The notes beneath the pieces were generated by a model. It did not search any database. It saw only the letters and a list, made by a program, of their open reading frames with translations, and was not told where the DNA came from. 64,000 nt of DNA, from positions 2,175,475 through 2,239,474 of the forward strand of contig CM030837.1 in NCBI GenBank assembly GCA_018105865.1, given 5' to 3'. Each line of letters starts with the position of its first letter. The stretch's first letter is position 1. Origin of the DNA: Metaphire vulgaris (lineage: Eukaryota; Annelida; Clitellata; Crassiclitellata; Megascolecidae). Shown in pieces: positions 1 to 27,545 of this stretch. The position numbers and the translations under genes were made by a program.

Positions 1-31
<31 letters not shown>

Positions 32-108
32 AACTTTTCCATACCTCGAATCAGACGAATGAGAGTTAGCAAAACTATTTCTTAATATCTCCGACACTTT
101 TATATAGG

Positions 109-158
<50 letters not shown>

Positions 159-222
159 AGTGTTCATGACAATTTATATAGCGCGTATATATGCGTGTGT
201 ATGACCTGAAATATTATGACCA

Positions 223-270
<48 letters not shown>

Positions 271-502
271 GACTTACATACACACATACACACACACATA
301 TATATATATATCGACTATATATATATATATACACACACCGGTAATTATATATATATATATTGTAAAAATCTTCTTGCAATAGTTGAGTGCTGGTCATGGA
401 GTTCATAATTGCGATATTTATGTCATATTTTTTGGACAAGGTCTCTTTTTATTGCAAATCCTGTGAGGCTTTAGTATCCAGGGCCTGCGGTTGAAATGTC
501 CA

Positions 503-717
503 CAGAGGCGGCTCCTCAGGGGGCCCCGTGCCTCCCCTCATTGAATGCCTGGCCTCCCCAGTGATCCCCATACTATATTGCCCTCATTCTAAGTATTTGT
601 AGATTAGTCCAGGTATATGAAAAATAGTTTGCCGGCTTGAAACCCCATGCGTTGAAGTTGCTACCCCAACCACCCAACCAACAGCCCCCCACTTGCCAAA
701 TCCAGGAGCCGCCACTG
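503..717. mobile_element. hAT-type MITE, family B
   Basis: The termini are CAGAGGCGGCTCC / GGAGCCGCCACTG. The flanks AATGTCCA and TATGCCCA match at 6 of 8. It is inverted relative to the copy at 48058. Confidence 0.7.
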
Positions 718-1879
718 TATGCCCAGGGTCCTTAGGATTTACTGGGATGATCCATCCTATTAAGAGATATCACCTCGATACCCGTATAGGCTCTAGATAC
801 ATGTCAGGTCCGTGTTATGCTGCATGAGTGGTAGTGAAGAGTTCGTCGAAACTTGTTATCTGTGCGCGACAAGTGAGATAAAAGCTATAAGACAAGTGAC
901 AATTCTCGATAGACCGTCTGTAGTTATTAATAATGTTCTTAGGAGGCGTCGTTTGGCCACTAGTGAGGTCTGATTCGATTACATTTCTTGCGAACCGAAG
1001 GCAACCTTGACACGTTGGCCGTGTGACTTACAAGCACGTACTATTTGTACTATATCACCGAGTTGTGTTTACAACTTGTCAAAGGGCTGAACGGTAGCCG
1101 CATGCTATTAATACATAGAGAGGATAAGACGTTGAAATACGGGAGGGAAATTATCGCTGATATATAAACTAGAAATGGATTCTAAATTTATGTCCTGCAT
1201 TTCAAAAGAAGAATCTCAGTAAGGATAATTGCTTTAAGATATATAGAATGAACTTAAACGAAAAACGCTGTTGTTGAGGCTATATATAGGCTATACACCA
1301 AGGTAGGTTAGCCGATGTACCATTGGTGCAAACTTCTATCAGGCCTCTAGGCTCCAGCCCCCCACACTTTTTGAGAGGCTGCCATAGGGAAGGAGGAAGG
1401 CATACGGGTTGGGACCCCCGTACTTTTGCGCAAGTGGCTTGGGCCAGTGACGTGGCCAGGATTTCCGGAAGGGGGGAGGTTGGTTTCGATCGTGACCAAA
1501 AAGAAAATTTTAACAAGCGAAAAACCTCCTCTATTTTTTAGGAACTGACAAACAAAAAAGGGCCGTCACCTTCCTGACACTTTTACATTCTTTCTAGGTG
1601 CTACATTTCTTTCTATAGCGCTTAGAAATTTTTAGTCGGTAGCCAGCCAAAGGGGTCTGACCCCAAAATCGCGTCCGAAAATGAAAAATGTATGGAACAG
1701 CATGTAAAAGAATTTCGTCGGCAGCCAAGAGGGTTTTAACCCCAACTCCCTTTGGCTACATTGGGACATTTGTTTGTGGACAGCATGATAACGTAAACAC
1801 CAGAATTCATAAACGTCGGTTTTATGTCAAAGACATTACATGGTCTTTGCGATGCAACCATCACAAATTGATTGAGACC

Positions 1880-2039
1880 AGGGGGGAGTTTGAAATGTTT
1901 GGGGGGCAAGATTTGTCTCTCCACGCTTTTGGGGGAAATTTCCATCCCCAAGCCAATATATACACTTTTTGGGAGGATTTTAAAACTTGGGGGAGGAATT
2001 CCCCCCCCCCAAACAGGCCTAGAATAGGCCTAAACACTG
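1880..2039. mobile_element. Partial family D MITE (inverted)
   Basis: The body is the reverse complement of the element at 52348, and the right end has CCTAGAATAGG..AAACACTG. I could not find the left terminus, so the start is approximate. Confidence 0.45.
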
Positions 2040-2709
2040 CACATCGTTAGATTCTCGCCCTTTGGCTGTGATTTTCAGGACCTAATTAGCCGTTATAGCT
2101 TGGTACTGTGTCTATGCTGACTCTAATCTAAGGCATTCAAAACATTGCCTCTATTCTGCACCTAGAGGCCTATACTGCCGGGCAGAATGTTTATATAATC
2201 TCAATTTTCGCGTAGATAACAGTGCCAACTAACTCCGTAAAGCCGCTGTACTCAGTAACGCGGACTTATATCTGCGGAGTTCGCGTGTAGCTCGTATAAA
2301 TATTGTGCAATTGTTTTGCAGGAGGAACTTTCAACTGCACGATTGCACATTTAAGCCTACTATTAGGTGTAAATATGAAATTATTCGATCGCTATCACAC
2401 TATCACTATCACTATCATCGCTGAAAGCGTCTCCTGAGTGCGTAACGCTCGCTTTGTTGCATTCAGTCGGGGTTGAAAGTTCAGCCCCCGGGGGCGTTCG
2501 GCCACGATTTTAACGACACTATAATGTGATATCTGTGTTACGAGCCGTCCAGCCAGTCGGCCGGCCAGCCAGTCAGCCAGCCAGCCAGCATCCCACCGTG
2601 TGCTACCTGCTTCCGTACGGCAGAGGGCAATTTTCATATCTTGCGCGACGTCTGGTTAACGCGTTTTCCTGAAACGATTTCACACCTACTGGGTACGACC
2701 CCATCATCA

Positions 2710-2743
<34 letters not shown>

Positions 2744-2881
2744 TTCTCACCTGTTCTAATGTATTTCTTTTGAACGGAAGACTCAATCTCTTATTGGTGA
2801 AAACGCCGACGCGAGTACATCGCTGACTTCTAACTCGACTGCATGCGTACTGCATTAGACGCTGATCTGCAAAGCGTTTTA

Positions 2882-2883
<2 letters not shown>

Positions 2884-2935
<52 letters not shown>

Positions 2936-2973
2936 TCACTGTATATATACTGTATACATAACAATTATATATA

Positions 2974-3013
<40 letters not shown>

Positions 3014-3297
3014 GCATATATCATTCATGAAGCCTGTTAATTTTAAGTCTTGAAATTGCACGGAAGATCTGGTATCTGTGGACGGCATCTCTTTCTTCTC
3101 GTCTTTGAAGGTTTTCCAGGCTTCACCAGATAGATCTCGGATCTTGTTATTTAGGAGGTGACCAGTAAAAGGAGAAATGAAATACAAACGACAACTAAAG
3201 GCATAAAATTGTACTAAGTAATCTGGCTTAATATGAAAATAGACTAATTTTAATTGCAGTTGTTGTACAATCCTCAATGTTGGTGGATTTTCCAATA

Positions 3298-3340
<43 letters not shown>
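2884..3340. repeat. TA array cluster
   Basis: TA tracts at 2884-2935, 2975-3011 and 3301-3340, with unique DNA between. Similar tracts are at 1-29, 110-154 and 222-358. Confidence 0.95.
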
Positions 3341-3341
<1 letters not shown>

Positions 3342-3569
3342 CTGCAATGTTTTTTTCATTTTTAAATTTGTTGTATTGGGTCTAAAGAAGGTTGGAGTTA
3401 TTTCATAACATATTGAATACTTCATTTGAAGTTGAGTATTTGCAAAAATAATTATTGTGAAACTTGTGCTTGAGTAATATATAATATCAGTTTTAATCTG
3501 TCCATTCATAAAGCAGAGTCTGTGACTGTCTCCCTATCATTCAAGGGGCTTTAGTAATCACGAACGTCT

Positions 3570-3675
<106 letters not shown>

Positions 3676-4303
3676 AAGCGCCGTTTGCCGTTTTACGTTC
3701 AAGTGTGGACTTTAAAGTCATTCAATAAATTCCGTCTTGCAATCGCACAGGTTGACAGCCGCCACTGCCCATCAAAGGCGGACGTCGTCTGTGAATACTC
3801 CACCGGTGACTGACATCGTCTCTTCTGGCGCGTCGGTCTCGGGGTCGGGCCACGGTAAGCGTCTGCCAGCCGACGACGAAAGTGGTCGGCGGAATCCACC
3901 GAAGCGTAGCGAAGAAGGTACTACTACTACTACCACTACCACTACTACTACTTCAGCCGCTGGCAGCTTGGCAACATCCAGTCTCATCCAGAGAGGCATA
4001 TTATCACTGGACTCCGGTCTCCTGAAAGTGGCGTTGCGTCGGGAATTCTGTGAATCTGATAGACTATGATTTTATAAGAGGATATTGGAATTTCACTATA
4101 CAGTATATAGACTATTATCGGAGGAAAGAAGACGCTGGCGGGGTTTCCTTTTTCCCGGTGATTTGGTCAGAAACTTTTGCAACGATTTAATTGGTGTCTG
4201 GCTGAGAGCGAGCGAGCGAGCGAGCGTTGCATTGCGTTTTCATCGAATATTGAGAATCTTCTCAAGGGGCAAACGGAACACCGTTGGAACGCTCGCTGAC
4301 ATC

Positions 4304-18983
<14,680 letters not shown>

Positions 18984-19784
18984 AACTGGAAACAATGGCC
19001 GACGATGACTGTACGCGTGTGCGTTACCGTTACCGTACGGACGGGATTCTCTCATACCAGAACACACAGTGACCGCAATATTGTAATAATATCTGCTCTT
19101 TTCACATAGGAACCGACTGATGCAGACATCTATCTAGGCCATAGTACAGCCGAGAAAACCAATACGTGCCAAGGACTGTTTTTTTTTTAATCCAGCGGCT
19201 GAAGTACTGCATTCTATAACTAACGGGCGGTACTAAGACTGGCTTCTGAGACCTCGCTTGTAGAACGATGGACGTATCTGGAGACTTATTTGGTTTAGAG
19301 TGCGTCGGATTGGATAATTATTCTGATCCTGTACCAACAAGAGGTCGCTTATTTTTTATGTGAAGCGTATTCCATATTCTGACAATAACAAGGACCGTGC
19401 ATAACAGGCCTAATTTTCAGCCTGGCCATTTGCCGCCTTGTCTTTTGTGATTTTGTGATGAGCGGTCCAAAATGAAAATGACACAAGCCCTTGGCCGGCC
19501 GGCAGCTTCGGCAAAGGAGAAGATTAATCTTGCACACACTGCAAGTCTCGTGTGCTATTTGACTAAAATCATTTCCCCGCTAAAGGCTTTGGCTCTAAAA
19601 GAAGAACGCCTCAAGATATTTTGCTAAAATGTGACTCAGAAACCTGCGGTGTGGCGCGTTGTTTTTGTTATTTAGTCATGTAGCCTACTCACGGCGACGT
19701 CCTACTTATGAGGCTGTAAGACTATGTATTGCAGAAAAATATGTCGAGCCTATGGCTGCTTGGTCTGTCAGGCTTAGCCGTTAG

Positions 19785-19839
<55 letters not shown>

Positions 19840-22475
19840 CACTTCTATAGCACCATTTCTAATACCCAGTGGTATCAATCGAGAGGGCCGCCGAGAGAAA
19901 TTCCGGGCTCCGGAACAAAAAAAATCGCGGGCCCTTAAGAAAAATTTATCGAGTCTCCGAAAAACCTAACAAGCAAAACACGTTATCAACTCTCCAAAAA
20001 CAGCCTGACAAGCAAAAAACGTTGTCAATTCTCCAAAAAACACCCTGACAAGCAAAAAACTTATCGTCACCGGATCTGGGCCCCGGTACAATGTACCGGC
20101 TGCACCCCCTCTCCTCAGGCCTTTCTAGAGATAGCTGGTTTCTTGTATCTCAAGTTTTATAGACCACAAAAATACTATACAATTGAAACTCTGTTTGACA
20201 TTGGACAATGCAAGGACTAGTGCTACAGTAGGCTGATATGCAAAATTCAGAAGAGTGATGAGACAAATTAAAACCACATTTTCGTGTGTCCCCAGCTTAG
20301 CTGAGTCAAACTGTACTAGAATTGTCAATATATTCTGCCTCAATTTTATTCTAGAGCTTTCGAAATGCCACGAAAAATGTTGGTCATCTAGATTTCGATC
20401 CACAGCGCTCGAATTAAGTCACCTTCCATCCATTTCATACTACACACTAAGCTTAGAGCCAATTTACTCTATGAGAACAAGGGGCATAACAAAATGAATG
20501 TCCTGACGAATATCTTGTAAGATGGTTAGTATGCCGATCGAGGTATAACCCGTGTCTTAAGATATTTGGTCTATTGTATGACAGGTTTTGATTTATGTCC
20601 AAAATGCACTACAACTCGCTAACTGACTTATAAAAATTTAGGGACACCGACCGCCGTTAAAAAGTGGACACCCCCAAGTTTTGTGGCAGATCGGCGCCTA
20701 TGCGATTTTCAATAGTGGTTTTCACACGTGCCTTCTAATGCCTTCTAAACTAAACAATGTGAAATCACATTATTATTATATTGCTATGAAACCTTAGACT
20801 AATGCAATTAAGGCAAAACTTATGCAAACATACGACATCCATTATACAATTTGAGGACACATGCAGATATGTGCGTGTTGTGTGTAATGTTAATGGAATA
20901 TATCTATTAGCACATTCAATATGTGCGTGTGCGTGTGTGTGTGCGCGCAGTAGAAGTGTTAACGATTCTTCGTGCGCGATTGAACTGAAATGCAGGCCAA
21001 ATGGGTGACCGAGTATAAGGTGTAAGAGAGTGGTTTTAAGGGTGGCCAGAAAAAGTGTTCAAAAATTCAAATTTCGCATGTTAAAGTAATACATGAAGCC
21101 ATGTACACATGAATATTATTTGAAAAACAACGTACGTTATTGAATAGTGTGCCAACAAAGGTGTTATATATCTGTCATGATGCTCAGATTTCTCATAACC
21201 AAGAGGAATAAAGTGAAGACGAATGTGTAATTAGGTTCATGTGTAATGTTTCACTTTGAATCACTTTTCAATTCATTTTGCATAAGACAATTATATAAAT
21301 ATAAACTAAACTCTTATAAGAACTAGATCTTTAAATAGGTAACTGCGTGCCAAGATTTCTGTCGAAGGCCTGCCATTCATTCTCGCAACATGAAAGTGTT
21401 TGAAATTTTTTCAAACCACCCCAAAATTTCAACTCTCCATTCGATTTACGCGCAACCGATCAACGCTGCGGCCACAAGATTGACTAAAAGGCCGCCAAAC
21501 TTTGCTTCGTCGTGGCGTTAATGTTCAGAATTAAAAGCGTCAGCAAGCGTAAACCTCAAATAAGTCAACATTCTTATATATAAATGACCAAACTACTGTA
21601 AAAATCATCGGGATATGCGATTTTAAAGACAAAACGCCGCGTGATTTACACAGTTCTGCATTTTTTATCAACCGAGACAGGTTAACAGCACTGCATACTC
21701 AATTCGATGATGTGTTTGAAGCAAAAACTTTGCTGTTTAAACCGTGATACTTACTATAATTCAAAACTAAAGATGTATCAGCCGCATTTATAGCAATTCG
21801 ATCCTTGGTCTCTGGGTTTAATACAGACCATTGGCTTTACAGTAAAACTCACGAGCTCGGAATAATTATAACGGATAAGTAAATATTGTCGCTATTTTAG
21901 CATAACATAATAGCATAGTCCTGAGATTGCGTAGGATTACTGCTGATTAATATTAAATTAATTATTGATCAGAGAATTATTGATTGCTCATTTTTGGCTA
22001 GGATAATACCCACAATAGAGATCTTATTTCGATCTATAGCGTTGTTATGCCGAACGGGTCGACACATCAAAGCGAACAGTTTGCTCAAAATTTGACTAAG
22101 ATAAGTTAATTGCTTTCAAGAACAGTCTAATGGTTTATAAAATACTGCAGCTTGGCCAACATCAATATCAAAATCTTCCAAAACGTTATCATTCAACAAG
22201 CTTTGTTAATTCATTTTTAAGTGTAGGCTACCCAGGACCAAAAGTGAAATCGGTAAGAGAGGTTTTCCTATTTCTATCCCAAAACACGGAACACTCTTCC
22301 TCTGGCTGTCGGAACTTCTAACGAATTGAGTATTTTCAGATCTAGGTTTAATTAAAGCACATCTATTCCTATTGGTATGTCCTCCTTAGTCTGTCTTGCC
22401 GTCTCCCACTCTGAATGAACTATGGAATGACCTGCAGGGTCTTTACGGATGGATTAAGAGCACCATTGGTCGATA
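18984..22475. other. Intergenic region between the cysteine-rich gene and the DEG/ENaC gene
   Basis: An AAT array (19787-19838), a diverged repeat with AAAACAGCCTGACAAGC-like blocks (19950-20060), a dispersed repeat (20126-20420) and a small palindromic repeat (20708-20770). I see nothing in 20780-22470. Confidence 0.5.
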
Positions 22476-22483
22476 CCCTTCAG

Positions 22484-22779
22484 CAGTGGCGGTTCCAGGA
22501 TTTCTTGGTCTGGGGATGAAATTTTTAAATAAAAAGTTGGTGGGGAATGCAAAGTGGAGAAAAAAGAAACGAGAAAAAGGTCATTGTTAATGTTCTGCCC
22601 ATTAAATGTTAATAAACCTTGCCAAAAAGGCCGACAGGCAAAAAAGAAGGTCATTCGCAGTATTTTTCACTAATTTGTTTAAAAACTCACCGGAAAATAG
22701 GCTGACAAGCAAAAAAGGTCATCCGGAATCCCGGTCGAGGAAAGCATCTCCAGTCATCAACATAGTGGAACCGCCACGG
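22484..22779. mobile_element. hAT-type MITE, family F, upstream of the DEG/ENaC exon
   Basis: The termini are CAGTGGCGGTTCC and GGAACCGCCACGG. The flanks CCCTTCAG (22476-22483) and TCCTTCAG (22780-22787) match at 7 of 8. Its internal AAAAGGCCGACAGGC-like blocks also occur at 19950-20060. Confidence 0.75.
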
Positions 22780-22812
22780 TCCTTCAGCATTAAAACAGGT
22801 GCTATAAAAATG

Positions 22813-22965
<153 letters not shown>

Positions 22966-22990
22966 TTGTGCAATTTCTAGAATTGATCAG

Positions 22991-24562
22991 ATGTCTGAAA
23001 TAACTCAAGAGCTGAAACGATTTGCGGAAACGACGACAATCAAAGCGGTCAGCAGGACGGTCAAGGCGAGTAGAAGAACGATCAGGATCTTCTGGATATC
23101 CGCTCTCATCTCCTGCCTCACGGTACTTCTGTACCAGATATCCACGGTACTCATGAACTACTACAAGTACAACGTCATCAGGAACTCAGGAGTCGTCGTC
23201 GAGTATCCGGACTTTCCGGACGTTACCGTCTGCAATCTATTTCCGCTGTCCGATTTCAGTCAACTCGACGGCTATCCGGCCTACGTGAAGTTCGTCCAAA
23301 GCCTGAGACCGTATTCTTCTGAGTTTCTGCGCTCCGAGAACGGAAGTCCGTTCTGGAACTACGTCCAGTCGCTGCACACGTTCAACGTAAACACGCCGGT
23401 CCTGTCGAAACCGATAGTCGGGGATCTGGTACTGTTCTGTCAGTGGTACGGCTGGGACCTGTACGCGCCCAAGCCTTGCGTTACCAGTACACGGCTCGTG
23501 GAACCGCTGCAGTGGTGCACGACGATCCACGGCGGAGATTCGAGTCGGAATCGAGCAGCCGTCAGTCTCTTGTTGTACCTCGACAAGAGACACACGCACG
23601 CGGTTGACGTCTACAACGTCTGGATGCGCTATCCGCTGGTGAACGGGGTCCGGGTGATGGTCCACCGGAAGGGAACACTTCCCAATCCGCTGACTGCCAT
23701 CTCCGTCTCCCCCGGAACGGAGACGTCGCTCCTTCTGGAGCAGACGAACTCCTCGCAGCTGTCGCGGCCCTACGGCGACTGCATGGATCGGGAAGACCTC
23801 GAGCCGGACGAGGATGAGACCGCTGTGCCGTACGATTACGACTCTTGCATCGGACTCTGCCGCCAGCGACAGATCATCGAGTGGTGCGGCTGCGTGGATC
23901 ACAACACGGTGTTCACCGAAGCTATCCTTCGCCTCGGCAAGCGGATCTTCTGCTCGAACATCACCCAGAACCTGGCCGCGGACGCCGAGGGACGTTTCAA
24001 CGCGTCCGAAGTCAGCAGAAACTTCGACATGACCACGTGCGTGTGGAGTTTCGAGGCGAATACGAGCGCCTGCGACTGTCCGCCGGAATGTCACGACACC
24101 GACTACGAGGTGCGCGCGTCGTCCGCCAGATGGCCGAAGCTGGCCAGCCAGTTGGCGTTCTACCGGATGTTCGTTCGAAATCAGAGCGCCTTCGAAGGCG
24201 ACGAATTCGCCGGGTACGAGGCGATCGAGGCGGCGGTGGAAGAGGGTAACATGACGGACGAAGAATCGCTGAGGGAACTCGCAAAGTTGAAGCTGATCGA
24301 AGAGAACTTCCTACAGGTGTACGTGCGCTTCATCGAGAAAAACGTCCGCGTCGTAACGGAAGTTCCGGCGATCACGTGGGACACCCTGACGTCGAACCTC
24401 GGCGGATCCTTGAACCTCTGGCTCGGGATCTCTGTGCCGACGATCGCTGAACTGATCGAACTTCTCTACTCGCTGGTTGCCATCAGAGTTCAAAGCAGGA
24501 AGCGAGCGATCAAGCCAGTTGAACTAGGAGTATTTAAGAAATCGGAGGCGGTTGGAAAATAG
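22991..24562 (+). CDS. DEG/ENaC family sodium channel (ASIC/FaNaC-like), single exon, 523 aa
   Basis: Predicted trimeric amiloride-type cation channel subunit of the plasma membrane. TM1 is at about residues 33-55. The first finger/palm follows, with a YPDFPDVTVCNLFP motif. The cysteine-rich extracellular block contains YDYDSCIGLCRQRQIIEWCGC-like spacing (close to the family signature) and a CDCPPEC motif. TM2 is at about 476-498, with G479-I480-S481 as the G-x-S selectivity filter and NLGG just before it at the degenerin site. The C-tail is only 25 residues. Pre-TM1, the near-universal His-Gly gating motif is replaced by K18-A19 (TTTIKAVSRT aligned with ASIC TLHGLS). The length is normal. 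The frame stays open upstream of the ATG into an ATT/ACT microsatellite, and TTTCTAG at 22974-22980 could be a splice acceptor, so a short upstream exon cannot be excluded. AATAAA lies at 24624-24629, about 60 bp after the stop. Confidence 0.9.
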   Translation: MSEITQELKRFAETTTIKAVSRTVKASRRTIRIFWISALISCLTVLLYQISTVLMNYYKYNVIRNSGVVVEYPDFPDVTVCNLFPLSDFSQLDGYPAYVKFVQSLRPYSSEFLRSENGSPFWNYVQSLHTFNVNTPVLSKPIVGDLVLFCQWYGWDLYAPKPCVTSTRLVEPLQWCTTIHGGDSSRNRAAVSLLLYLDKRHTHAVDVYNVWMRYPLVNGVRVMVHRKGTLPNPLTAISVSPGTETSLLLEQTNSSQLSRPYGDCMDREDLEPDEDETAVPYDYDSCIGLCRQRQIIEWCGCVDHNTVFTEAILRLGKRIFCSNITQNLAADAEGRFNASEVSRNFDMTTCVWSFEANTSACDCPPECHDTDYEVRASSARWPKLASQLAFYRMFVRNQSAFEGDEFAGYEAIEAAVEEGNMTDEESLRELAKLKLIEENFLQVYVRFIEKNVRVVTEVPAITWDTLTSNLGGSLNLWLGISVPTIAELIELLYSLVAIRVQSRKRAIKPVELGVFKKSEAVGK

Positions 24563-24623
24563 GTTTTCTGCAGGAGTGAATCTATATGAAAATCTTTCGT
24601 TATCGAATCAGCTCATTACATGA

Positions 24624-24629
24624 AATAAA
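24624..24629 (+). terminator. Polyadenylation signal AATAAA of the DEG/ENaC gene
   Basis: This canonical hexamer lies about 60 bp downstream of the TAG stop at 24560-24562, which implies a very short 3' UTR. It is inferred from position only. Confidence 0.5.
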
Positions 24630-25186
24630 TTATTTACCATTGTTTTAACAATCATGCATTATCTGTGTCTGTGCTATTGTTATACCACATTTAACAAATT
24701 TTGGATACTTTCTTACGGGATTACCGATCCTTTATTAACCTTATTTCTTCCTTCATTTATTTCTTTCCTTCAATTTGGTCGTGTGTTTTGATAGCGGCTA
24801 TATCTTGTAGAGTTTATTTAAGTTGTACAGTGTAGTGAGATAGTGATAGTGTGTGCTCTGGCATTGATTAAACTCTGTGACAAAATGACATGCAGCCTAA
24901 TTGATTTGAAACAAATGTCCACTGAATTCACTGTTATTTTATCCCCGACTAAGCTGATCATGTTATCGTGGCCTTCGTTTGTTCCACCTGCGTTAATCAA
25001 ATGCATTAATTGATATCAATCCAAATAATAGCAATTGCACTTGTGTCTTACTGTTATTACTGTTAGTTAAAAATTAGTATAGGCCTACTGCAGTTACTTC
25101 TATCATTTGTCAATTAAATCATTTTGACAAATTTTCTGATATTTTTGATCAATACGCTTTGGCATAGGCCTATTGATTTCACAATC

Positions 25187-25290
<104 letters not shown>

Positions 25291-25394
25291 AAGGAGCGAC
25301 GTCTCCGTCCTGGGGAGACGGAGATGGCAGTCAGCGGATTGGGAAGTGTTCCCTTCAGGTGGACCGTCACCTGGACCCCGTTCACCAGCGGATA

Positions 25395-25442
<48 letters not shown>

Positions 25443-25600
25443 TAATGATCATCCAGCTCCATGGGTGCTGTACCCGTAGGTGTTGGCAGCCTGATTCTTA
25501 GCCACAGAGCAACGGACCGGAAAGAATGGCAGAAAACTGTGTAGATGGCATTATACATCAACGGGCGATGAGCCCACGGTGATGATGAATTGATGATATC

Positions 25601-25648
<48 letters not shown>

Positions 25649-26164
25649 TATATTCACGATGTATATATTCCAACTATATATACTCACAATATATGTAGGC
25701 CTATATATGTGTGCGTGCGTGTTGTGTGTGTGATGTTTTAACGTTCAGTATGTCTAGTTACGAATTCCAACTTTCAAGTTTGTTGCAGAACGAAGGTTTG
25801 CCTTTGATAACCCGATGCTACTCAATATTCTTTGGTGGTCGGAAACAATGCAGTGCTTTCCATTTGGTCACCAACTTACACCTACAGCTGTAGAAAGTGA
25901 ACGTTAGACTATAGTACTTGACGTCGTGCTATGAGGCTATTGCATATTGGACCATAATCAAAAGTCATAAGAATTCCAATGTGACGCAGACATTTGGGCA
26001 AATAATAAAACACTTTTACTGTAATTTGCACCATTTTTATGATATGGCGCTATTTTGGTGTCCGTCTCTGACATTATAGGCCTACTAGGAAGGAATCTAT
26101 TAGTCTTTGGCGTTATTCTTAAAAAGCTCTGTGCGTGGCATAGATGTCACGTCTAATCTACAAT

Positions 26165-26690
26165 AGGCTACATGGAGGGCGCCACAAGCCAAAAATTGGG
26201 TGGGCCAACATGGTCTGTTTGAAATTGGACAAGGCAAGGACTAGTGCTACAGTAGGCTATAGATATGCAAAAATTCAGAAGAGTGAAGAAATGAATTAAA
26301 AACCACATATTCTTGTGTCCCCATCTTTGCTGTGTCAAACCGTACTAGAATGGTCAATATATTCTGTCTCAATTTTTTTCTAGAGCTTTCGAAATGCCAC
26401 GTACAATAATGAGCCATTTGAAACGACACTATACAAAGTCTTTCAGAAATCTATTCTCTGTCAAATGTCTAAAAAATCAATCGAGAGATAAGATGGCGCT
26501 TAAGAGAGCTGGTTTCTTTTTTACAGGTTTTATAGACCACAAAATATTATAAAATTGATACCCTGTTTGAAATTGGACAATGCTAGTGCTACAGTAGGCT
26601 ATAGATATGTAAAATTCAGAAGAGTGATGGAACGAATTAAAACCACGGAGGGCGCCACAAGCCAAATATTGGGTGGGCCAACATGGCACA
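26165..26690. repeat. Dispersed repeat of unknown type (two tandem copies here, one at 20126-20420)
   Basis: Blocks such as GGAGGGCGCCACAAGCC, TTGGGTGGGCCAACATGG, GCTACAGTAGGCTATAGATA and GAGCTTTCGAAATGCCACG recur at 26165-26415, 26510-26690 and 20126-20420. No ORF of note, and no clear termini. Confidence 0.6.
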
Positions 26691-26990
26691 CATGCCTATA
26701 CAACGCTTTCTATGCAGACTCAACCGTTCTAAAACCAGTATCAGAAGGTGGATTTCAAAGTCTTCGGTTAAATGGGATCTGAGGCCGTCATTAGAACGGC
26801 CGCTTTCAACTGATTTCGCCGAAAACGCCACACTCAAACTGGTCCACTTGTAGGCCTACCTGTAAGGGTGGTTCCGGTTTTATTGGCCCACTTTGTAGAC
26901 ATTTAAAGGCAAGTCCCGGTCGACTATGCTAAGAAAATTTAAAAAACCAACGATCAGAAAACATTCTGACCACTGAAACCATGTGCTGAA

Positions 26991-27262
26991 CAGCGGCGTA
27001 GCCAGAATTCCAGAATAGGAGAGGCACTTCGACATTTTCGACAAAAAGGTCGTCGTCCAAAACGCTTTAACCCCTTTACCGTGAATTTAACTGTAGCTCA
27101 ATATAAAACGGATGAATATATTCGGGGTCCCCGGTAAAGGGGTTGATCTAATTCTACCCCACTTCCATCCCAACTACCCACTGGTTTTGGACAAATTTCA
27201 CGACCGGTCCCGATCAAAATAGAGGCCGACCTCAGTCCGTGCCCCCCGTGGTTACGCCAATA
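26991..27262. mobile_element. hAT-type MITE, family E, with a nested palindromic insert
   Basis: The left end is CAGCGGCGTAGCC and the right end a worn GGTTACGCCAATA. The perfect 8-bp duplication is GTGCTGAA at 26983-26990 and 27263-27270. A TTAA-CCCCTTTACCG..CGGTAAAGGGG insert occupies 27067-27146. It lies about 280 bp upstream of the BLTP3 start codon. Confidence 0.8.
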
Positions 27263-27545
27263 GTGCTGAATGACCTCTATCAATAAGGGGTGCAGATAAT
27301 TCCTGGTTACGCCAGGAAGTAGACGCCCTGGTTACGCTATGATCGTTTCTCATTTGCCATCTGGCGAATGAAGTGGAACCATCGTCGACGGAGTGCGTCG
27401 GAATTATCATGGCGCCGGGGAGTTTGCTGTTGAGTATCGGACGCTCATTAAATGGAAAACGAAAAATACCGAAACATTAAAACGCGATTTTTTGCGATAA
27501 ATCCGGTCTTTTGAAAATCTTGAACAGTTACATCGCGCTCTTAAT

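Noticed and set aside
3737..4069. 110-aa ORF with a Thr run
   Set aside because: There is no domain, no clear splice or start context, and the run comes from an ACT repeat. It could be untranslated leader of the cysteine-rich gene.
23237..24094. 285-aa ORF on the minus strand
   Set aside because: It is antisense to the DEG/ENaC exon, has no domain, and arises from GC-rich codon use.
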